This document shows positions 44,765-55,281 of a stretch of 64,000 nucleotides of DNA, piece by piece. The notes beneath the pieces were generated by a model that saw only the letters and a list, made by a program, of their open reading frames with translations, searched no databases and was not told where the DNA came from. Source of the DNA: an uncultured Granulosicoccus sp. (GTDB lineage Bacteria > Pseudomonadota > Gammaproteobacteria > Granulosicoccales > Granulosicoccaceae); assembly GCA_947492525.1 (NCBI GenBank), contig CANLNQ010000014.1, positions 62,001-126,000 of the forward strand. Direction: 5' to 3'. Every line of letters begins with the position of its first letter. Position 1 is the stretch's first letter. The position numbers were made by a program, and so were the translations under genes.

Positions 44765-46072
44765 ATCAATACGATCAGCCAGAACAGCACTCCTGACCCT
44801 ATCGAGACGGCGAGTATCGATGAACTGCAGGATCTGCAGCTCAAACGCATGCAGCACAGCGTGCGTCATGCCTATGACAGGGTTGCTCCCTATCGTCTCA
44901 AATGCGATTCACTGGGTATCTCACCGGATGACCTGAACTCATTGGCCGATATCTCCAGATTCCCGTTGACCAGCAAGGGGGATCTGCGAGACCACTATCC
45001 GTTCGGGCTGACGGCAGTTCCCATGGAGGATGTCGTGCGCATTCATGCGTCCAGTGGTACGACAGGCAAACCCACGGTGGTCACCTATACACGGGATGAT
45101 ATCGAGCACTGGGCCAATCTGGTTGCGCGTTGCATACGAGCCAGTGGCGGCACCCGCAAGGACATCCTCCATGTCTCGTATGGTTATGGCCTGTTCACTG
45201 GCGGACTGGGTGCTCATTACGGGGCGGAGCGCCTCGGCTGCGCCGTCATTCCCATGGGGGGAGGACAGACGGCCAGGCAGATACAGCTCATTCAGGACTT
45301 CAAGCCCAGCATCATCATGATCACGCCCTCATACATGCTGAATGTCATCGATGAGATGGAGCGACAGGGGATGGATCCTCGCGAAAGCTCATTGAAAATC
45401 GGTATATTCGGTGCCGAGCCATGGACCAACAGCATGCGTGCGGAGATCGAAGATCGGCTGGGTATCGATGCTCTGGATATCTATGGTCTGTCTGAAGTGG
45501 GTGGACCCGGGGTGGCCAATGAATATATCGAGAGCAAGAATGGACCAACCATCTGGGAAGATCATTATTACCCGGAAATCATCGACCCGGAAACCGGCGA
45601 CGTACTGCCGGAGGGTGAGTACGGCGAATTGGTGATCACGACGCTGACCCGCGAAGCCTTGCCGATGATCCGGTATCGTACTCGGGACCTGACCCGACTG
45701 TTGCCGCCGGACAAGGGGCCGATGCGGCGCATGGACAAGATCACCGGACGGTCGGACGACATGCTGATCATCCGCGGCGTCAACATGTTTCCCAGCCAGG
45801 TAGAGGAAATACTCCTGGGTCTCGATGGTCTGTCGCCGCACTATCAGTTGCTGGTGGAGCGTCAGGCGAGTATGGATACGGTAACGGTTTTCGTCGAATC
45901 GCGAGAGTTGCTGGATGCATCGAGTATGGCCGTGCTTCGCACCGAGTTGGGGCGCAGGATCAAGTCACTGATCGGGCTGAGCACCACGGTGGAGCTGTCG
46001 GGGCCGGGTAGTATCGAGCGATCAGAGGGCAAGGCCAGACGCGTGATCGACAAGCGCCCCGCCTTGCGTTGA
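44765..46072 (+). CDS. Phenylacetate-CoA ligase family (PaaK-like), non-canonical start
   Basis: About 435 residues if translation begins at ATC 44765, or 407 from the first ATG at 44849. The reading frame upstream carries the conserved N-terminal helix (DELQDLQLKRMQHSVRHAY), normally present in PaaK, and GGAGG at 44753-44757 is ideally placed for ATC 44765; no ATG, GTG or TTG lies between the upstream stop at 44741 and 44849. AMP-binding motifs are HASSGTTGKPTVV, YGLSEVGGPG, RYRTRDL and the C-terminal KITGRSDDMLIIRG. It likely adenylates an aromatic acid. A sequencing error or rare start would explain the missing ATG. Confidence 0.85.
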   Translation: MNTISQNSTPDPIETASIDELQDLQLKRMQHSVRHAYDRVAPYRLKCDSLGISPDDLNSLADISRFPLTSKGDLRDHYPFGLTAVPMEDVVRIHASSGTTGKPTVVTYTRDDIEHWANLVARCIRASGGTRKDILHVSYGYGLFTGGLGAHYGAERLGCAVIPMGGGQTARQIQLIQDFKPSIIMITPSYMLNVIDEMERQGMDPRESSLKIGIFGAEPWTNSMRAEIEDRLGIDALDIYGLSEVGGPGVANEYIESKNGPTIWEDHYYPEIIDPETGDVLPEGEYGELVITTLTREALPMIRYRTRDLTRLLPPDKGPMRRMDKITGRSDDMLIIRGVNMFPSQVEEILLGLDGLSPHYQLLVERQASMDTVTVFVESRELLDASSMAVLRTELGRRIKSLIGLSTTVELSGPGSIERSEGKARRVIDKRPALR

Positions 46073-46090
46073 GCGGATGAGGGTCCGGAT

Positions 46091-47140
46091 TCAATCTGTA
46101 CCCATCTGTTTCCAGATATCCATCTGGCTCCAGTTCTCAAGGAAACGATAGGGGTAGGCGGGTAGTCCCCTTGCCGATACGCGTGTGAGTCGATCCTGGT
46201 CCGCATCGCTGAGTTGCAAGTCGGCCGCAGGCAGATTCGCTTGCAGTTGCTCCAGTGTGCGTACACCCAGCAAGGTGGATGCAACGCCGGGACGATTGGC
46301 TAGCCAGGCCAGAGCAATATGTGCAGGAGGGCGTCCATATTCCTGCGCGATGCTCTTGAGCACCGCAAGGATTTCCCAGGTCTTGTCCGTGTTGCGCAGG
46401 TACCAGGCTTCCACACCGCGATTCGGATCGACGCCCAGTCGCGTGTTGCCGACAGGCAGCGTGGCTGCTTCGTACTTGCCTGTCAACCAGCCACCGGCCA
46501 GTGGTGACCAGGGGGTCAATGCAATACCGTTGCTCAGACAGCAGGGCAGTACCTCCAGTTCTATACCTCGCTCCAGCAGACTATATTGCGGTTGTAGTGC
46601 GACCGGCATGGGGAGACGGTTCGCGGCAGCGGTCGAGATGATTTCCTGCAACTGCCAACCGGCCAGATTGGACCAGGCGATATGGTGAATCTTGCCGAGG
46701 CTGATCAGGTCAGCCAGGGCCGATAGTGTGTCCAGGACATCGGTATCCTTGTCCCAGCCATGGATGAAATACAGGTCGATCGCGTCGATCTGCAAGCGTT
46801 GAAGACTGGCATCCACCGAACGTGTCAGGCTGCGACGAGATGCGCCGTGACTGCCGGCAGGGGGGGCGAATCGCCCCTTTGTCGCGATGACCAGATCGTC
46901 CAGACCGCCGCGTTGCCTTCCCCATTTGCCGATGATACGCTCCGATGTGCCATCACTGTAGACGTCCGCCGTATCGATGAATGTCCCCCCGTGTTCCACG
47001 AAGTAGTCGAGCTGATCGAAGGCATCGGCTTCACCGGTTTCCGCGCCGAAGGTCATGGCACCGAGACCGATGGTCGATACCTGAGGACCTCCGCGGCCCA
47101 GGGTGTTGAGGCCGATAGTCGATGTCGTGGTTGTTGTCAT
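46091..47140 (-). CDS. Aldo/keto reductase
   Basis: About 349 residues; ATG 47140 follows GGAG. A TIM-barrel NADPH-dependent reductase with FIDTADVYSDGTSERIIGKW (catalytic Asp and Tyr), VIATKGRF (catalytic Lys), and DLYFIHGWDKDTDVLDTLSA with the catalytic His. The C-terminal VASTLLGVRTLEQLQANL binds the nucleotide. Substrate is unknown. It is divergent from a LysR regulator with 90 bp between them, suggesting control by that protein. Confidence 0.9.
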   Translation of the reverse strand: MTTTTTSTIGLNTLGRGGPQVSTIGLGAMTFGAETGEADAFDQLDYFVEHGGTFIDTADVYSDGTSERIIGKWGRQRGGLDDLVIATKGRFAPPAGSHGASRRSLTRSVDASLQRLQIDAIDLYFIHGWDKDTDVLDTLSALADLISLGKIHHIAWSNLAGWQLQEIISTAAANRLPMPVALQPQYSLLERGIELEVLPCCLSNGIALTPWSPLAGGWLTGKYEAATLPVGNTRLGVDPNRGVEAWYLRNTDKTWEILAVLKSIAQEYGRPPAHIALAWLANRPGVASTLLGVRTLEQLQANLPAADLQLSDADQDRLTRVSARGLPAYPYRFLENWSQMDIWKQMGTD

Positions 47141-47230
47141 GGGTCTGCTCCGTTGCATCAGGCTTGATTTGCATTCAGGCTACAGACTGCCAATGCGTAG
47201 CGATACGACCTGATATGAAAGGAACTTTTC

Positions 47231-48058
47231 ATGAATGAAACGTCAGTGCAGTGGTCGGATCTCAAGCTGTTTCTGGCGGTCGCTCGGGAAGGCGGATTGT
47301 CTGCCGCGGCCCGCGCCACCGGCAGCAGTGCGGCCACTCTGGGCAGGCGGATGTTGCAGCTGGAAAGAGCGATGGGACGCGAGCTGTTCATTCGTCACGA
47401 GCGTGGCTACGAATTGACAGCCCGTGCACACGAGTTGCTGGTGCAATTGACCGATATCGAGACGCGCATCGCTTCATTGACAGCGAGACCCGCCGATACT
47501 CGGCAGCCGCTGGTCAAGGTCTCCGCCGGTACCTGGACCACCCTGGTACTACTGCGACACCATGCCGTACTCAGTGGCAGTCCGCCGGACCTCGGATTGC
47601 GCTTCGTACAAGCCGAAGATATTCTGAACATCCCTCGACGAGAGGTCAGCATCGGCTTCAGGAACCAGAGACCTGCCGACGAGCATCTGGCCACACGCAG
47701 ATTGCAGCGTGTGGAGTTTGCAGCCTATGCGAAAGCGGGCGCACCACAACGCTGGATACGGGTGCTGGCTGACACGCCTTCAGCCCGCTGGGTGGCAATG
47801 ACTGCCGGTGACGAGACGGCATGTGAAGTGAACACGCCGCGCAACAGTCTTGATCTGGCACTCGCGGGCGTGGGTGTTGCCGTTCTTCCCACCTTCATCG
47901 GTGATCGTGAATCGCTGTTGGAGCGCAAGGGTGGGACCATTGGCGAGCTGTCACACGATCAGTGGATCGTCACTCATCAGGAGGATCGCCACCTGCCCGA
48001 GGTGCGTCGCGCGATCGATCGCATGTGCGCCGTTCTGGGCGAATCATCGACCCATTGA
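47231..48058 (+). CDS. LysR family regulator
   Basis: 275 residues, shorter than most LysR proteins. Helix-turn-helix in GGLSAAARATGSSAATLGRRM; the effector domain runs from about 95 to 260. It is divergent from the aldo/keto reductase and probably controls it. After its stop, about 180 bases hold GC-rich 12-bp repeats and then the end of hutU, which converges. Confidence 0.87.
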   Translation: MNETSVQWSDLKLFLAVAREGGLSAAARATGSSAATLGRRMLQLERAMGRELFIRHERGYELTARAHELLVQLTDIETRIASLTARPADTRQPLVKVSAGTWTTLVLLRHHAVLSGSPPDLGLRFVQAEDILNIPRREVSIGFRNQRPADEHLATRRLQRVEFAAYAKAGAPQRWIRVLADTPSARWVAMTAGDETACEVNTPRNSLDLALAGVGVAVLPTFIGDRESLLERKGGTIGELSHDQWIVTHQEDRHLPEVRRAIDRMCAVLGESSTH

Positions 48059-48143
48059 GCGAAGAAGCCTGTCGTCTATCGCTGTGACGAACAGCGCCCG
48101 TGCGCCCGCACAAACGTGCGACTGCACGCCCGAACGCCCGAAC

Positions 48144-48215
48144 GAACGCACGCCTGAACGCACGCCTGAACGCACGCCTGAACGCACGCACGAGCGCACG
48201 CACGAGCGCACGTAC
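48144..48215. repeat. Six degenerate 12-bp tandem repeats
   Basis: Three exact units of GAACGCACGCCT (48144-48179) followed by three variants ending GAGCGCACGTAC. Less regular CGCCCGAA repeats lie just before. The array sits between two convergent genes, a LysR regulator and hutU, and is not translated with any confidence. Confidence 0.85.
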
Positions 48216-48239
48216 AAACGGCCAGCCCTGGTCAGGGCA

Positions 48240-49946
48240 TCAATCGAGGATGCCGGGCAGGTTGAGGCCTTGTTCTCGTGCGCACTCGATGGCCTCCGGG
48301 TAGCCCGCATCGGCATGACGCATGACGCCGGTCGCCGGATCGTTCCACAACACGCGAGCAATGCGGCGGTCGGCGTCTTCACTGCCATCGCAGCAGATGA
48401 CCATGCCGGAATGCTGTGAGAACCCCATGCCCACACCGCCTCCATGGTGCAGTGATACCCAGGTAGCACCGGACGCGGTGTTGAGCAGCGCGTTCAACAA
48501 CGGCCAGTCGGACACGGCATCGGACCCGTCGCGCATGGCTTCGGTTTCCCGATTCGGAGAGGCCACGGAGCCAGAGTCCAGATGATCGCGACCGATCACG
48601 ATCGGCGCAGACAGCTCACCGTTTCTGACCATCTCGTTGAACGCCAGCCCCAGTCGGTGACGTACACCAAGTCCGACCCAGCAGATACGTGCAGGAAGCC
48701 CCTGAAACGCGATACGTTCACGCGCCATATCCAGCCAGTTGTGCAGATGATGATCGTCAGCCAGAATCTCCTTTACCTTGGCATCGGTCTTGTAGATGTC
48801 CTCCGGATCGCCGGAGAGTGCTGCCCACCGAAAAGGGCCGATGCCTCGGCAGAAAAGAGGTCGGATATAGGCCGGCACGAAGCCAGGGAAGGCGAAGGCG
48901 TTCTCCAGGCCCTCTTCGAGCGCTACCTGTCGGATATTGTTTCCATAGTCGAGTGTGGGCACACCGGCGTTCCAGAAATCGACCATGGCTGCAACGTGGA
49001 CCTTCATGCTGGCACGAGCCGCTTTTTCCACGGCCCGAGGATCGGTTTCCTGGCGGCTTTTCCACTCGGCCACGCTCCAATTCTGCGGCAGATAGCCGTG
49101 CAGGGGGTCGTGTGCACTGGTCTGATCAGTCACCATGTCGGGGCGCACGCCACGTCTGACCAGTTCAGGGTAGACATCGGCAGCATTGCCGATCAGGGCG
49201 ACGGATCTGGCTTCGCCCTGACTGGTCCACTGCCTGATCATGGCAAGGGCTTCGTCCAGATCATGGGTTTTCTCATCCACGTAGCGGGTGCGCTGCCGAA
49301 AGTCGGCTCTGGTCTCATCGCATTCCACAGCCAGGCAACAGGCACCGGCCATGACGGCCGCCAGAGGCTGAGCGCCACCCATGCCACCCAGGCCGGCAGT
49401 CAGGATCCAGCGACCGCCGAGATTACCGTCATAATGCTGCCGTCCCGCTTCAACAAAGGTTTCGTAGGTGCCTTGCACGATACCCTGGCTGCCGATATAG
49501 ATCCATGATCCGGCTGTCATCTGGCCGTACATGGCAAGACCTTTCTTGTCCAGCTCGTTGAAGTGATCCCAGGTTGCCCAATGCGGTACCAGGTTGGAGT
49601 TGGCAATCAGCACTCGCGGCGCGTCGGCATGCGTGCGAAATATACCGACAGGTTTTCCCGATTGGACCAGCAATGTCTCGTCGGATTCCAGGCTCTGCAG
49701 GCTGTCCACGATCCTGTCGTAGTCTTCCCAGGTCCGGGCGGCGCGCCCGATGCCTCCGTAGACCACCAGCTCATGCGGATTTTCGGCCACGTCGGGGTGC
49801 AGATTGTTCATCAGCATACGCAGCGGCGCTTCGGTCAGCCAGCTCTTGCATGACAACTCGGTACCGGTGGCAGGCTTGACCGTGCGTTGGTTATGGCGGG
49901 GGTCAGGCCGTGCTGTGTTGTCTGATTCGTTGGTGATGTCAGTCAT
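48240..49946 (-). CDS. hutU: Urocanate hydratase
   Basis: A 568-residue urocanase that hydrates urocanate to imidazolonepropionate in histidine breakdown. It binds NAD+ tightly through the [18 protein letters not shown] region. Other conserved regions: [40 protein letters not shown] and [15 protein letters not shown]. Length matches the family. It begins 14 bp after hutH and is probably co-transcribed from the operator-bearing promoter at 51538-51566. Confidence 0.97.
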   Translation of the reverse strand: MTDITNESDNTARPDPRHNQRTVKPATGTELSCKSWLTEAPLRMLMNNLHPDVAENPHELVVYGGIGRAARTWEDYDRIVDSLQSLESDETLLVQSGKPVGIFRTHADAPRVLIANSNLVPHWATWDHFNELDKKGLAMYGQMTAGSWIYIGSQGIVQGTYETFVEAGRQHYDGNLGGRWILTAGLGGMGGAQPLAAVMAGACCLAVECDETRADFRQRTRYVDEKTHDLDEALAMIRQWTSQGEARSVALIGNAADVYPELVRRGVRPDMVTDQTSAHDPLHGYLPQNWSVAEWKSRQETDPRAVEKAARASMKVHVAAMVDFWNAGVPTLDYGNNIRQVALEEGLENAFAFPGFVPAYIRPLFCRGIGPFRWAALSGDPEDIYKTDAKVKEILADDHHLHNWLDMARERIAFQGLPARICWVGLGVRHRLGLAFNEMVRNGELSAPIVIGRDHLDSGSVASPNRETEAMRDGSDAVSDWPLLNALLNTASGATWVSLHHGGGVGMGFSQHSGMVICCDGSEDADRRIARVLWNDPATGVMRHADAGYPEAIECAREQGLNLPGILD

Positions 49947-49960
49947 GAGTGTGAGTTCCT

Positions 49961-51523
49961 TCAGGCGAGGATGGTTGGAGCCATGAATCGGTCAAGGCCT
50001 GCGACTCTGCACAGTTCACCCTGTTTTACCAGACTTGCAGTAGTCGAGATATCATCAGCCAGGTATCGATCCTCTTCCAGGCTGGCCACACTGTCTCGCA
50101 GTGTGGTCAGCACTCTGGCAAGGACAGGGCTGGTCGTCAGGGGAGCACGAAATTCGATTCCCTGCGCGGCGCACAGCAATTCGATGGCCAGTATATTTGC
50201 AAGGTTGTCGTTCATGCGCAGCAATCGGCGGGCACCGTGGGCCGCCATCGACACATGATCTTCCTGATTTGCCGACGTGGGGGTCGAGTCCGTCGAACAG
50301 GGGTTGGCCAGGTGCTTGTTTTCGCTCATCAGCGCGGCGGTGGTTACCTCGGCAATCATGTAGCCCGAATTCAGGCCCGGTGACGGGGTCAGAAAAGGGG
50401 GCAGGTCGAAGGAGAGCGTCGGGTCGACCATCAGCGCAACGCGGCGTTGCGCTATGGCACCGGTTTCGGCGATTGCCATGGCAATTTGATCGGCTGCAAA
50501 AGCCACGGGTTCTGCATGAAAGTTGCCGCCGGAGACGATCTCACCGGTATCCACCAGTACCAGCGGATTATCCGTCACGGCATTGGCCTCGATTTCCAGA
50601 GTGCGTCCAGCGCCCGACAACAGGTCGATCGCTGCCCCCAGTACCTGGGGTTGGCAGCGTATGCAGTAGGGATCCTGCACACGGGAATCGCCATCTCGAT
50701 GGCTTTCACGTATCTCGGAACCATCGAGCAGCTGACGCATGGCATCGGCCACGGCGATCTGTCCCGCATGACCGCGCAATGCGTGAATGGCCGGGTTCAA
50801 CGGTGCTGTCGAACCCATGATGGCGTCGGTTGCCATGGCAGAGATCAACGTGGAATTGGCGACCAGGCGCAAGGTGTTGAACAGCCCGGCAAGTGCACAG
50901 GCTGTTGAGAACTGGGTTCCGTTGATCAATCCCAGGCCTTCCTTGGGACCCAGTTTCACAGGCTCGAGGCCAGCTTGCTTGAGGGCCCGGCCAGCAGGCA
51001 TTGTCTCGCCGTTGATGACGGCCTGACCTTCACCGAGCAAGGTGGCAGCGAAGTGAGCCAGGGGAGCCAGATCGCCACTGGCGCCAACCGAGCCCTGGAC
51101 CGGCACAACAGGCGTGACCCCGCAGGCCAGCATGGCCTCGATCAGGTCGACCGTTTGCAGCGAGACGCCAGAGGCTCCACGGCCGAGCGACAACAGCTTC
51201 AAGACCATCATCAAGCGCGTGGTGTCCACGTCCAGCGCTTCACCGACACCGCAACAATGCGAGAGCACCAGGTTGCGTTGCAGCGTGGCGGTGTCCTCGG
51301 GCTGGATCTTGATGCTGGCAAGCTTGCCGAAACCGGTGTTGACACCGTACACGGCCACCTCGCCTGCTGCCGCTTGCGCCACAAGCTCCGCTGCGGCCTG
51401 CATCGCGGGACGTGACTGTGGGTTCAGTGAGGCGGTGCAGCCTGTTCGCCAGAGTGTTTCCAGTGTCGCCAGAGAGGTCGAGCCCGGGTCAAGAATCAGG
51501 GTCATGATGAGCTTGTCAGTCAT
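49961..51523 (-). CDS. hutH: Histidine ammonia-lyase
   Basis: A 520-residue lyase removing ammonia from histidine to give urocanate. The Ala-Ser-Gly triad that cyclises to the MIO cofactor is in [14 protein letters not shown] (148-150). Other family motifs are [13 protein letters not shown] and [16 protein letters not shown]. The start is either 51523 or the internal ATG at 51505; the former leaves only a short leader from the predicted promoter. It is the first gene of hutHU and is divergent from hutF with the operator between. Confidence 0.96.
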   Translation of the reverse strand: MTDKLIMTLILDPGSTSLATLETLWRTGCTASLNPQSRPAMQAAAELVAQAAAGEVAVYGVNTGFGKLASIKIQPEDTATLQRNLVLSHCCGVGEALDVDTTRLMMVLKLLSLGRGASGVSLQTVDLIEAMLACGVTPVVPVQGSVGASGDLAPLAHFAATLLGEGQAVINGETMPAGRALKQAGLEPVKLGPKEGLGLINGTQFSTACALAGLFNTLRLVANSTLISAMATDAIMGSTAPLNPAIHALRGHAGQIAVADAMRQLLDGSEIRESHRDGDSRVQDPYCIRCQPQVLGAAIDLLSGAGRTLEIEANAVTDNPLVLVDTGEIVSGGNFHAEPVAFAADQIAMAIAETGAIAQRRVALMVDPTLSFDLPPFLTPSPGLNSGYMIAEVTTAALMSENKHLANPCSTDSTPTSANQEDHVSMAAHGARRLLRMNDNLANILAIELLCAAQGIEFRAPLTTSPVLARVLTTLRDSVASLEEDRYLADDISTTASLVKQGELCRVAGLDRFMAPTILA

Positions 51524-51537
51524 TGGTCAGTTATGCC

Positions 51538-51566
51538 AATATGTCCATACATATTGAGATTGTCAA
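51538..51566 (-). promoter_or_regulatory. Operator and promoter for hutHU (hutF divergent)
   Basis: On the minus strand TTGACA (plus 51561-51566) is 17 bases from CATATT (plus 51538-51543). The spacer and -10 are covered by AATATGTCCATACATATT (51538-51555), a perfect 7-bp inverted repeat around four bases. The same motif occurs at 54343 and, slightly shortened, at 55510. HutC is the natural candidate to bind it, given the gene set. Confidence 0.75.
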
Positions 51567-51586
51567 GTGGACACGGGCATATCGTC

Positions 51587-52981
51587 ATGAAGAACATTCA
51601 CGCAGCACGGGCGCTGTTACCTGATGGATGGGCAGAGAATGTCACTGTGGGCATAGATGACACGGGACGCATCAGCAGTGTGCACAAGGCGCCCACAGAC
51701 AAGAATGAGCTGGCGCTGCTCTCGAACAGTTCGGATATCACTCACGTAGCTGTGCTGTTGCCGGCCGTGGCCAATCTGCACAGTCATGCCTTCCAGCGCG
51801 CCATGGCTGGCATGACCGAGAAACGCGGTCCCGATCCGAGAGACTCGTTCTGGACGTGGCGAGAGTTGATGTTCCGCTTTCTCGATCGTCTGACACCTGA
51901 GGATGTCGAGACCATCGCGGCTTTCGTGCAGATGGAAATGCTGGAAGCCGGCTATGCCACCAACGTGGAGTTTCACTATCTGCACCATCAGCCCGGTGGA
52001 CCGGAGTATGGGGACGTGGCTGAGTTGGCCACTCGTATCGCAGCAGCCGCGACCACCAGCGGAATCGGGCTGACGCTGTTGCCTGTGCACTACCAGTACG
52101 GTGGTTGCGACAAGCGAGCCCTGGGGCCGGGTCAATGTCGCTTCGGTACGGATATGACAGCCTATGAAAGGCTGTGGTCGGCCAGCCACAAGGCACTCTG
52201 TGAACTGCCGGAGGATACGCGTATCGGGGTTGCGCCCCACAGTCTTCGAGCCGTCGACAGGAATTCGCTGGCGCCGCTGCTGCAGATTGCCCCTGATGCG
52301 CCGTTTCACATGCATCTGGCCGAACAGATTGCAGAGGTCGAGGAAGTCGAGCAGGCCTGGGGAGCGCGACCGGTGGAATGGCTGATGGATAACATCGCTG
52401 TGGATGAACGCTGGTGCCTGATACACTGCACGCAGATGCTGCCCCATGAAACTGCAGCACTGGCCGCGAGTGGTGCGGTGGCCGGTTTGTGCCCGATTAC
52501 CGAGTCCAGTCTCGGTGATGGCATCTTCGATGGCGTCAACTACATGGAAGGTAGTGGACGTATCGGCATCGGTTCGGACTCGAACATACGGATATCGCTC
52601 AGCGAAGAGCTGCGCACTCTCGATTACTCACAGCGATTGCGGGATCACTCACGTGCAGCGCTCGCCACCACGGAGAAGTCCACCGCCAGGCGGCTCTATG
52701 ATGAGGTTCTGCACGGCGGCGCTCTGGCAGCCGGCCGACAGTCCGGATGCATAGCGGCTGGGCAATGGGCCGATCTGATGTCGCTGGATGATCAGCATCC
52801 GGACATGGAAGGCCTGACGGGCGATAGTCTTCTGGATACTTTCGTGTTTGCCGGTGATGATCGCATGGTGACCGATGTCTGGTCCGCCGGACGCCATCAA
52901 GTGCGTGGTGGCAGGCATGTTGCCAGGGAGCCGATCGTAAGTCGCTATCGACAGGTCATGCGAAAGCTGCGCAGCCTCTGA
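51587..52981 (+). CDS. hutF: Formimidoylglutamate deiminase
   Basis: About 464 residues from ATG 51587. Amidohydrolase-superfamily enzyme that converts formimidoylglutamate to formylglutamate and ammonia, the HutF branch of histidine degradation. The metal site starts NLHSHAFQRAMAGMTEKRGP; substrate residues lie in FWTWRELMFRF and EFHYLHHQPGG; late ligand in GIGSDSNIRISLSEELRTLDY. The pathway should end with HutG (N-formylglutamate amidohydrolase), which is not in the window. Divergent from hutH with the operator between. Confidence 0.95.
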   Translation: MKNIHAARALLPDGWAENVTVGIDDTGRISSVHKAPTDKNELALLSNSSDITHVAVLLPAVANLHSHAFQRAMAGMTEKRGPDPRDSFWTWRELMFRFLDRLTPEDVETIAAFVQMEMLEAGYATNVEFHYLHHQPGGPEYGDVAELATRIAAAATTSGIGLTLLPVHYQYGGCDKRALGPGQCRFGTDMTAYERLWSASHKALCELPEDTRIGVAPHSLRAVDRNSLAPLLQIAPDAPFHMHLAEQIAEVEEVEQAWGARPVEWLMDNIAVDERWCLIHCTQMLPHETAALAASGAVAGLCPITESSLGDGIFDGVNYMEGSGRIGIGSDSNIRISLSEELRTLDYSQRLRDHSRAALATTEKSTARRLYDEVLHGGALAAGRQSGCIAAGQWADLMSLDDQHPDMEGLTGDSLLDTFVFAGDDRMVTDVWSAGRHQVRGGRHVAREPIVSRYRQVMRKLRSL

Positions 52982-53111
52982 CAGATTGGCCACGACGCTC
53001 ATCATGGCCGACCAGCCTGCGCAACGGCTTCTCGCGCAGCAATTTCTCTAGCGGTAGCCTGTCGTGGGCGAAGACTTGCTGTTGGTCAAAAGTGCTGGCG
53101 ACGACTCGTGC

Positions 53112-54308
53112 TCAGTCGTCGACATCCGCAAACAGGCGCTGGTACAGCTTGTTGGTGCCAACACGATAGGATAGCTCGGCCGGGTGTTCGACATCCCAGA
53201 TGGCCAGGTCCGCACGCATGCCTCTGCGTATGCGTCCGGTGTCTTCCAGGCCCAGAGCAGCGGCTGCATGGCAGGTAACGCCTGCCAGCGCTTCCGCCGG
53301 CGTCATGCGGAACAGCGTGCAAGCCATGTTCATCATCAGCAGCAGGGACGTTGCGGGAGAGGTGCCCGGGTTGCAATCGGTAGCCAGGGCCATCGCTACC
53401 CGGTGTTGACGAAACGACGCTATCGGTGGGATACGTGTTTCGCGCAAGGTGTAGAACGCGCCGGGCAGTAGAACCGCTGTGGTGCCCGCTTTGGCCATCA
53501 GCATCGCATCCTGTTCGTCGGCATATTCCACGTGATCGGCAGACAGGGCGCCGTATCGGGCGGCCAATGCGGTGCCGCCGAGATGTGACAATTGTTCGGC
53601 ATGCAGTTTCACGGGCAGACCCAGGCGGATGGCCTCATCGAACACTCGAGCGATCTGTTGCGTGTCGAAGGCGATCCCCTCGCAAAACCCGTCAACGGCA
53701 TCGACCAGCGATTCTGCCTGTGCCAGGCGCAAGGTTGGCAGGCAGATCTCATCGATATACTCATCGGCACGCCCCTTGTATTCGGGAGGGACAGAATGCG
53801 CCCCCAGAAAGCTGGTACGAACGCGCACGGTACGCAGGCTTTCCAGACGGCGTGCGGCGCGCAACATGTTCAGTTCGGTCTCTTCATCGAGCCCGTAGCC
53901 GGATTTGATCTCGATGGTCGATACACCTTCAGCGAGCAAGGCATCGACCCTGGGCAGGGCGGATGCCACCAGTGAGTCGACATCGGCTGCCCGCGTTGCG
54001 CGCATGGTGGAGACGATACCACCGCCGGCGCGAGCCACCTCTTCATAGCTGGCACCTTCGAGTCGCATCTCGAATTCCCGTGCGCGATGGCCACCGTGTA
54101 CGATATGGGTGTGGCAGTCGATCAGCGCAGGAGTCAGCAGCCTGCCGTCCAGATCCTGAGTCTCATGTTCCGCATACTGCGCTGGCAACGCTTGCTCCGG
54201 ACCCACCCACTGGATTCTGCCGTCCTCGATAACCACGGTCCCCTGTTCGATCAGACCATAGGGGCTGTCGTTATCCAGAGTGGCAAGGGTCGTATTGACA
54301 AGTCGCAT
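53112..54308 (-). CDS. hutI: Imidazolonepropionase
   Basis: About 398 residues. Opens the imidazolone ring to give formimidoylglutamate. Metal-site motif [20 protein letters not shown], with [15 protein letters not shown] and [13 protein letters not shown] later in the chain. ATG 54308 ([13 protein letters not shown]) aligns with usual HutI starts; ATG 54323 is also possible. Longer frames begin inside or before the operator at 54343-54360 and are unlikely. It is divergent from hutC and convergent with hutF. Confidence 0.96.
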   Translation of the reverse strand: MRLVNTTLATLDNDSPYGLIEQGTVVIEDGRIQWVGPEQALPAQYAEHETQDLDGRLLTPALIDCHTHIVHGGHRAREFEMRLEGASYEEVARAGGGIVSTMRATRAADVDSLVASALPRVDALLAEGVSTIEIKSGYGLDEETELNMLRAARRLESLRTVRVRTSFLGAHSVPPEYKGRADEYIDEICLPTLRLAQAESLVDAVDGFCEGIAFDTQQIARVFDEAIRLGLPVKLHAEQLSHLGGTALAARYGALSADHVEYADEQDAMLMAKAGTTAVLLPGAFYTLRETRIPPIASFRQHRVAMALATDCNPGTSPATSLLLMMNMACTLFRMTPAEALAGVTCHAAAALGLEDTGRIRRGMRADLAIWDVEHPAELSYRVGTNKLYQRLFADVDD

Positions 54309-54342
54309 GCTGTCGATCGCCATGGCAAGAATGAGTGCTGCC

Positions 54343-54371
54343 AATATGTTCATACATATTGACTTTGTCAA
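54343..54371 (-). promoter_or_regulatory. Operator and promoter for hutI (hutC divergent)
   Basis: The minus-strand elements TTGACA (plus 54366-54371) and CATATT (plus 54343-54348) are again 17 bases apart, with AATATGTTCATACATATT (54343-54360) filling the spacer and -10. The inverted repeat is the same as at 51538 with one base changed in the centre. Sitting between hutI and hutC it would let HutC regulate itself as well. Confidence 0.75.
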
Positions 54372-54442
54372 GTCTTGCATGCCATGCTGAATCCCGGTGC
54401 AAGGCAATGTTGGCCTATCGGCAAACCAGGATTCACTTCGAC

Positions 54443-55147
54443 ATGAAAGCGGCTTCCATCAATGGCTGGCAGGATGTACAGACCGAAGTGTTGCGGCGAT
54501 TGCACGACAGGTTCTGGAAGCCCGGCGATCTGCTTCCCAGCGAAGCGGATCTGGCGGCAGAGTTCGGCTGTGCCCGCACCACGGTGAATCGCGCCTTGCA
54601 GGCCATCGCTGAAGAGGGGCTGCTGGAGCGACGTCGTCGAGGGGGCACGCGCGTTGTCATCAATCCGCAGCAACGGGCCACGTTCAGCATCCCGGTAATC
54701 CGGCAGGAGATCGAGCAGCGGCAGCAACACTACGGCTACAGTTTGCTGAAACGCCGTCAGCAGCGCCCCTCCAGAGCGGTGCGTGAACGCATGCAGGTGG
54801 AGGCAGATGCCAGCGTACTGGCTCTGCGCGCCTTGCATTCGGCGGATGGACGGCCTTATGTACTGGAAAAGCGCTGGATCGATCTTGCCGTGGTTCCGGC
54901 CGCCGGCAAGGCAGACTTCAGTGAACAGAGTCCGAACGAGTGGCTTGTGGCGCATGTACCTTTCAGTGGTGGTGAGCTGGTATTGTCTGCTCGCACTGTC
55001 ACGGAAGAGGATGCCGCAGATCTTGCTTGTGAGGCAGGCGCATCGGTATTCGTGGCCGAGCGGCGCACACGCAATACCCAGGGGGCAACGATCACGGTTG
55101 TACATCTGGTCTACGCGCCGGGCTATCAGATGGTCATTGATCTGTAG
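54443..55147 (+). CDS. hutC: Histidine utilisation repressor, GntR family
   Basis: 234 residues from ATG 54443; ATG 54407 is an alternative. N-terminal GntR winged helix ([22 protein letters not shown]) and C-terminal UTRA effector domain ([19 protein letters not shown]). In known Hut systems HutC represses until urocanate binds. The gene is divergent from hutI with an operator between and probably controls three promoters in this region. Confidence 0.92.
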   Translation: MKAASINGWQDVQTEVLRRLHDRFWKPGDLLPSEADLAAEFGCARTTVNRALQAIAEEGLLERRRRGGTRVVINPQQRATFSIPVIRQEIEQRQQHYGYSLLKRRQQRPSRAVRERMQVEADASVLALRALHSADGRPYVLEKRWIDLAVVPAAGKADFSEQSPNEWLVAHVPFSGGELVLSARTVTEEDAADLACEAGASVFVAERRTRNTQGATITVVHLVYAPGYQMVIDL

Positions 55148-55281
55148 TCAAGGTCAGGCACGAGCGAAAGGGGACATGCATGGCATGTGTCTCAGTCGCT
55201 TTTCCCGACCGCCTCTCTGCCGAATGGAAACTTAGGGAAAGTTGCCGTCACGTGGGGCCGCTAGTGTGCCTCAGTCTGTCC

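Noticed and set aside
48144-48215. Possible CRISPR or REP array
   Set aside because: Units of 12 bp with no spacers are a simple minisatellite.
47850-48419. Frame with repeated Thr-Pro-Glu-Arg
   Set aside because: Made by the 12-bp repeat array between convergent genes and overlapping both.
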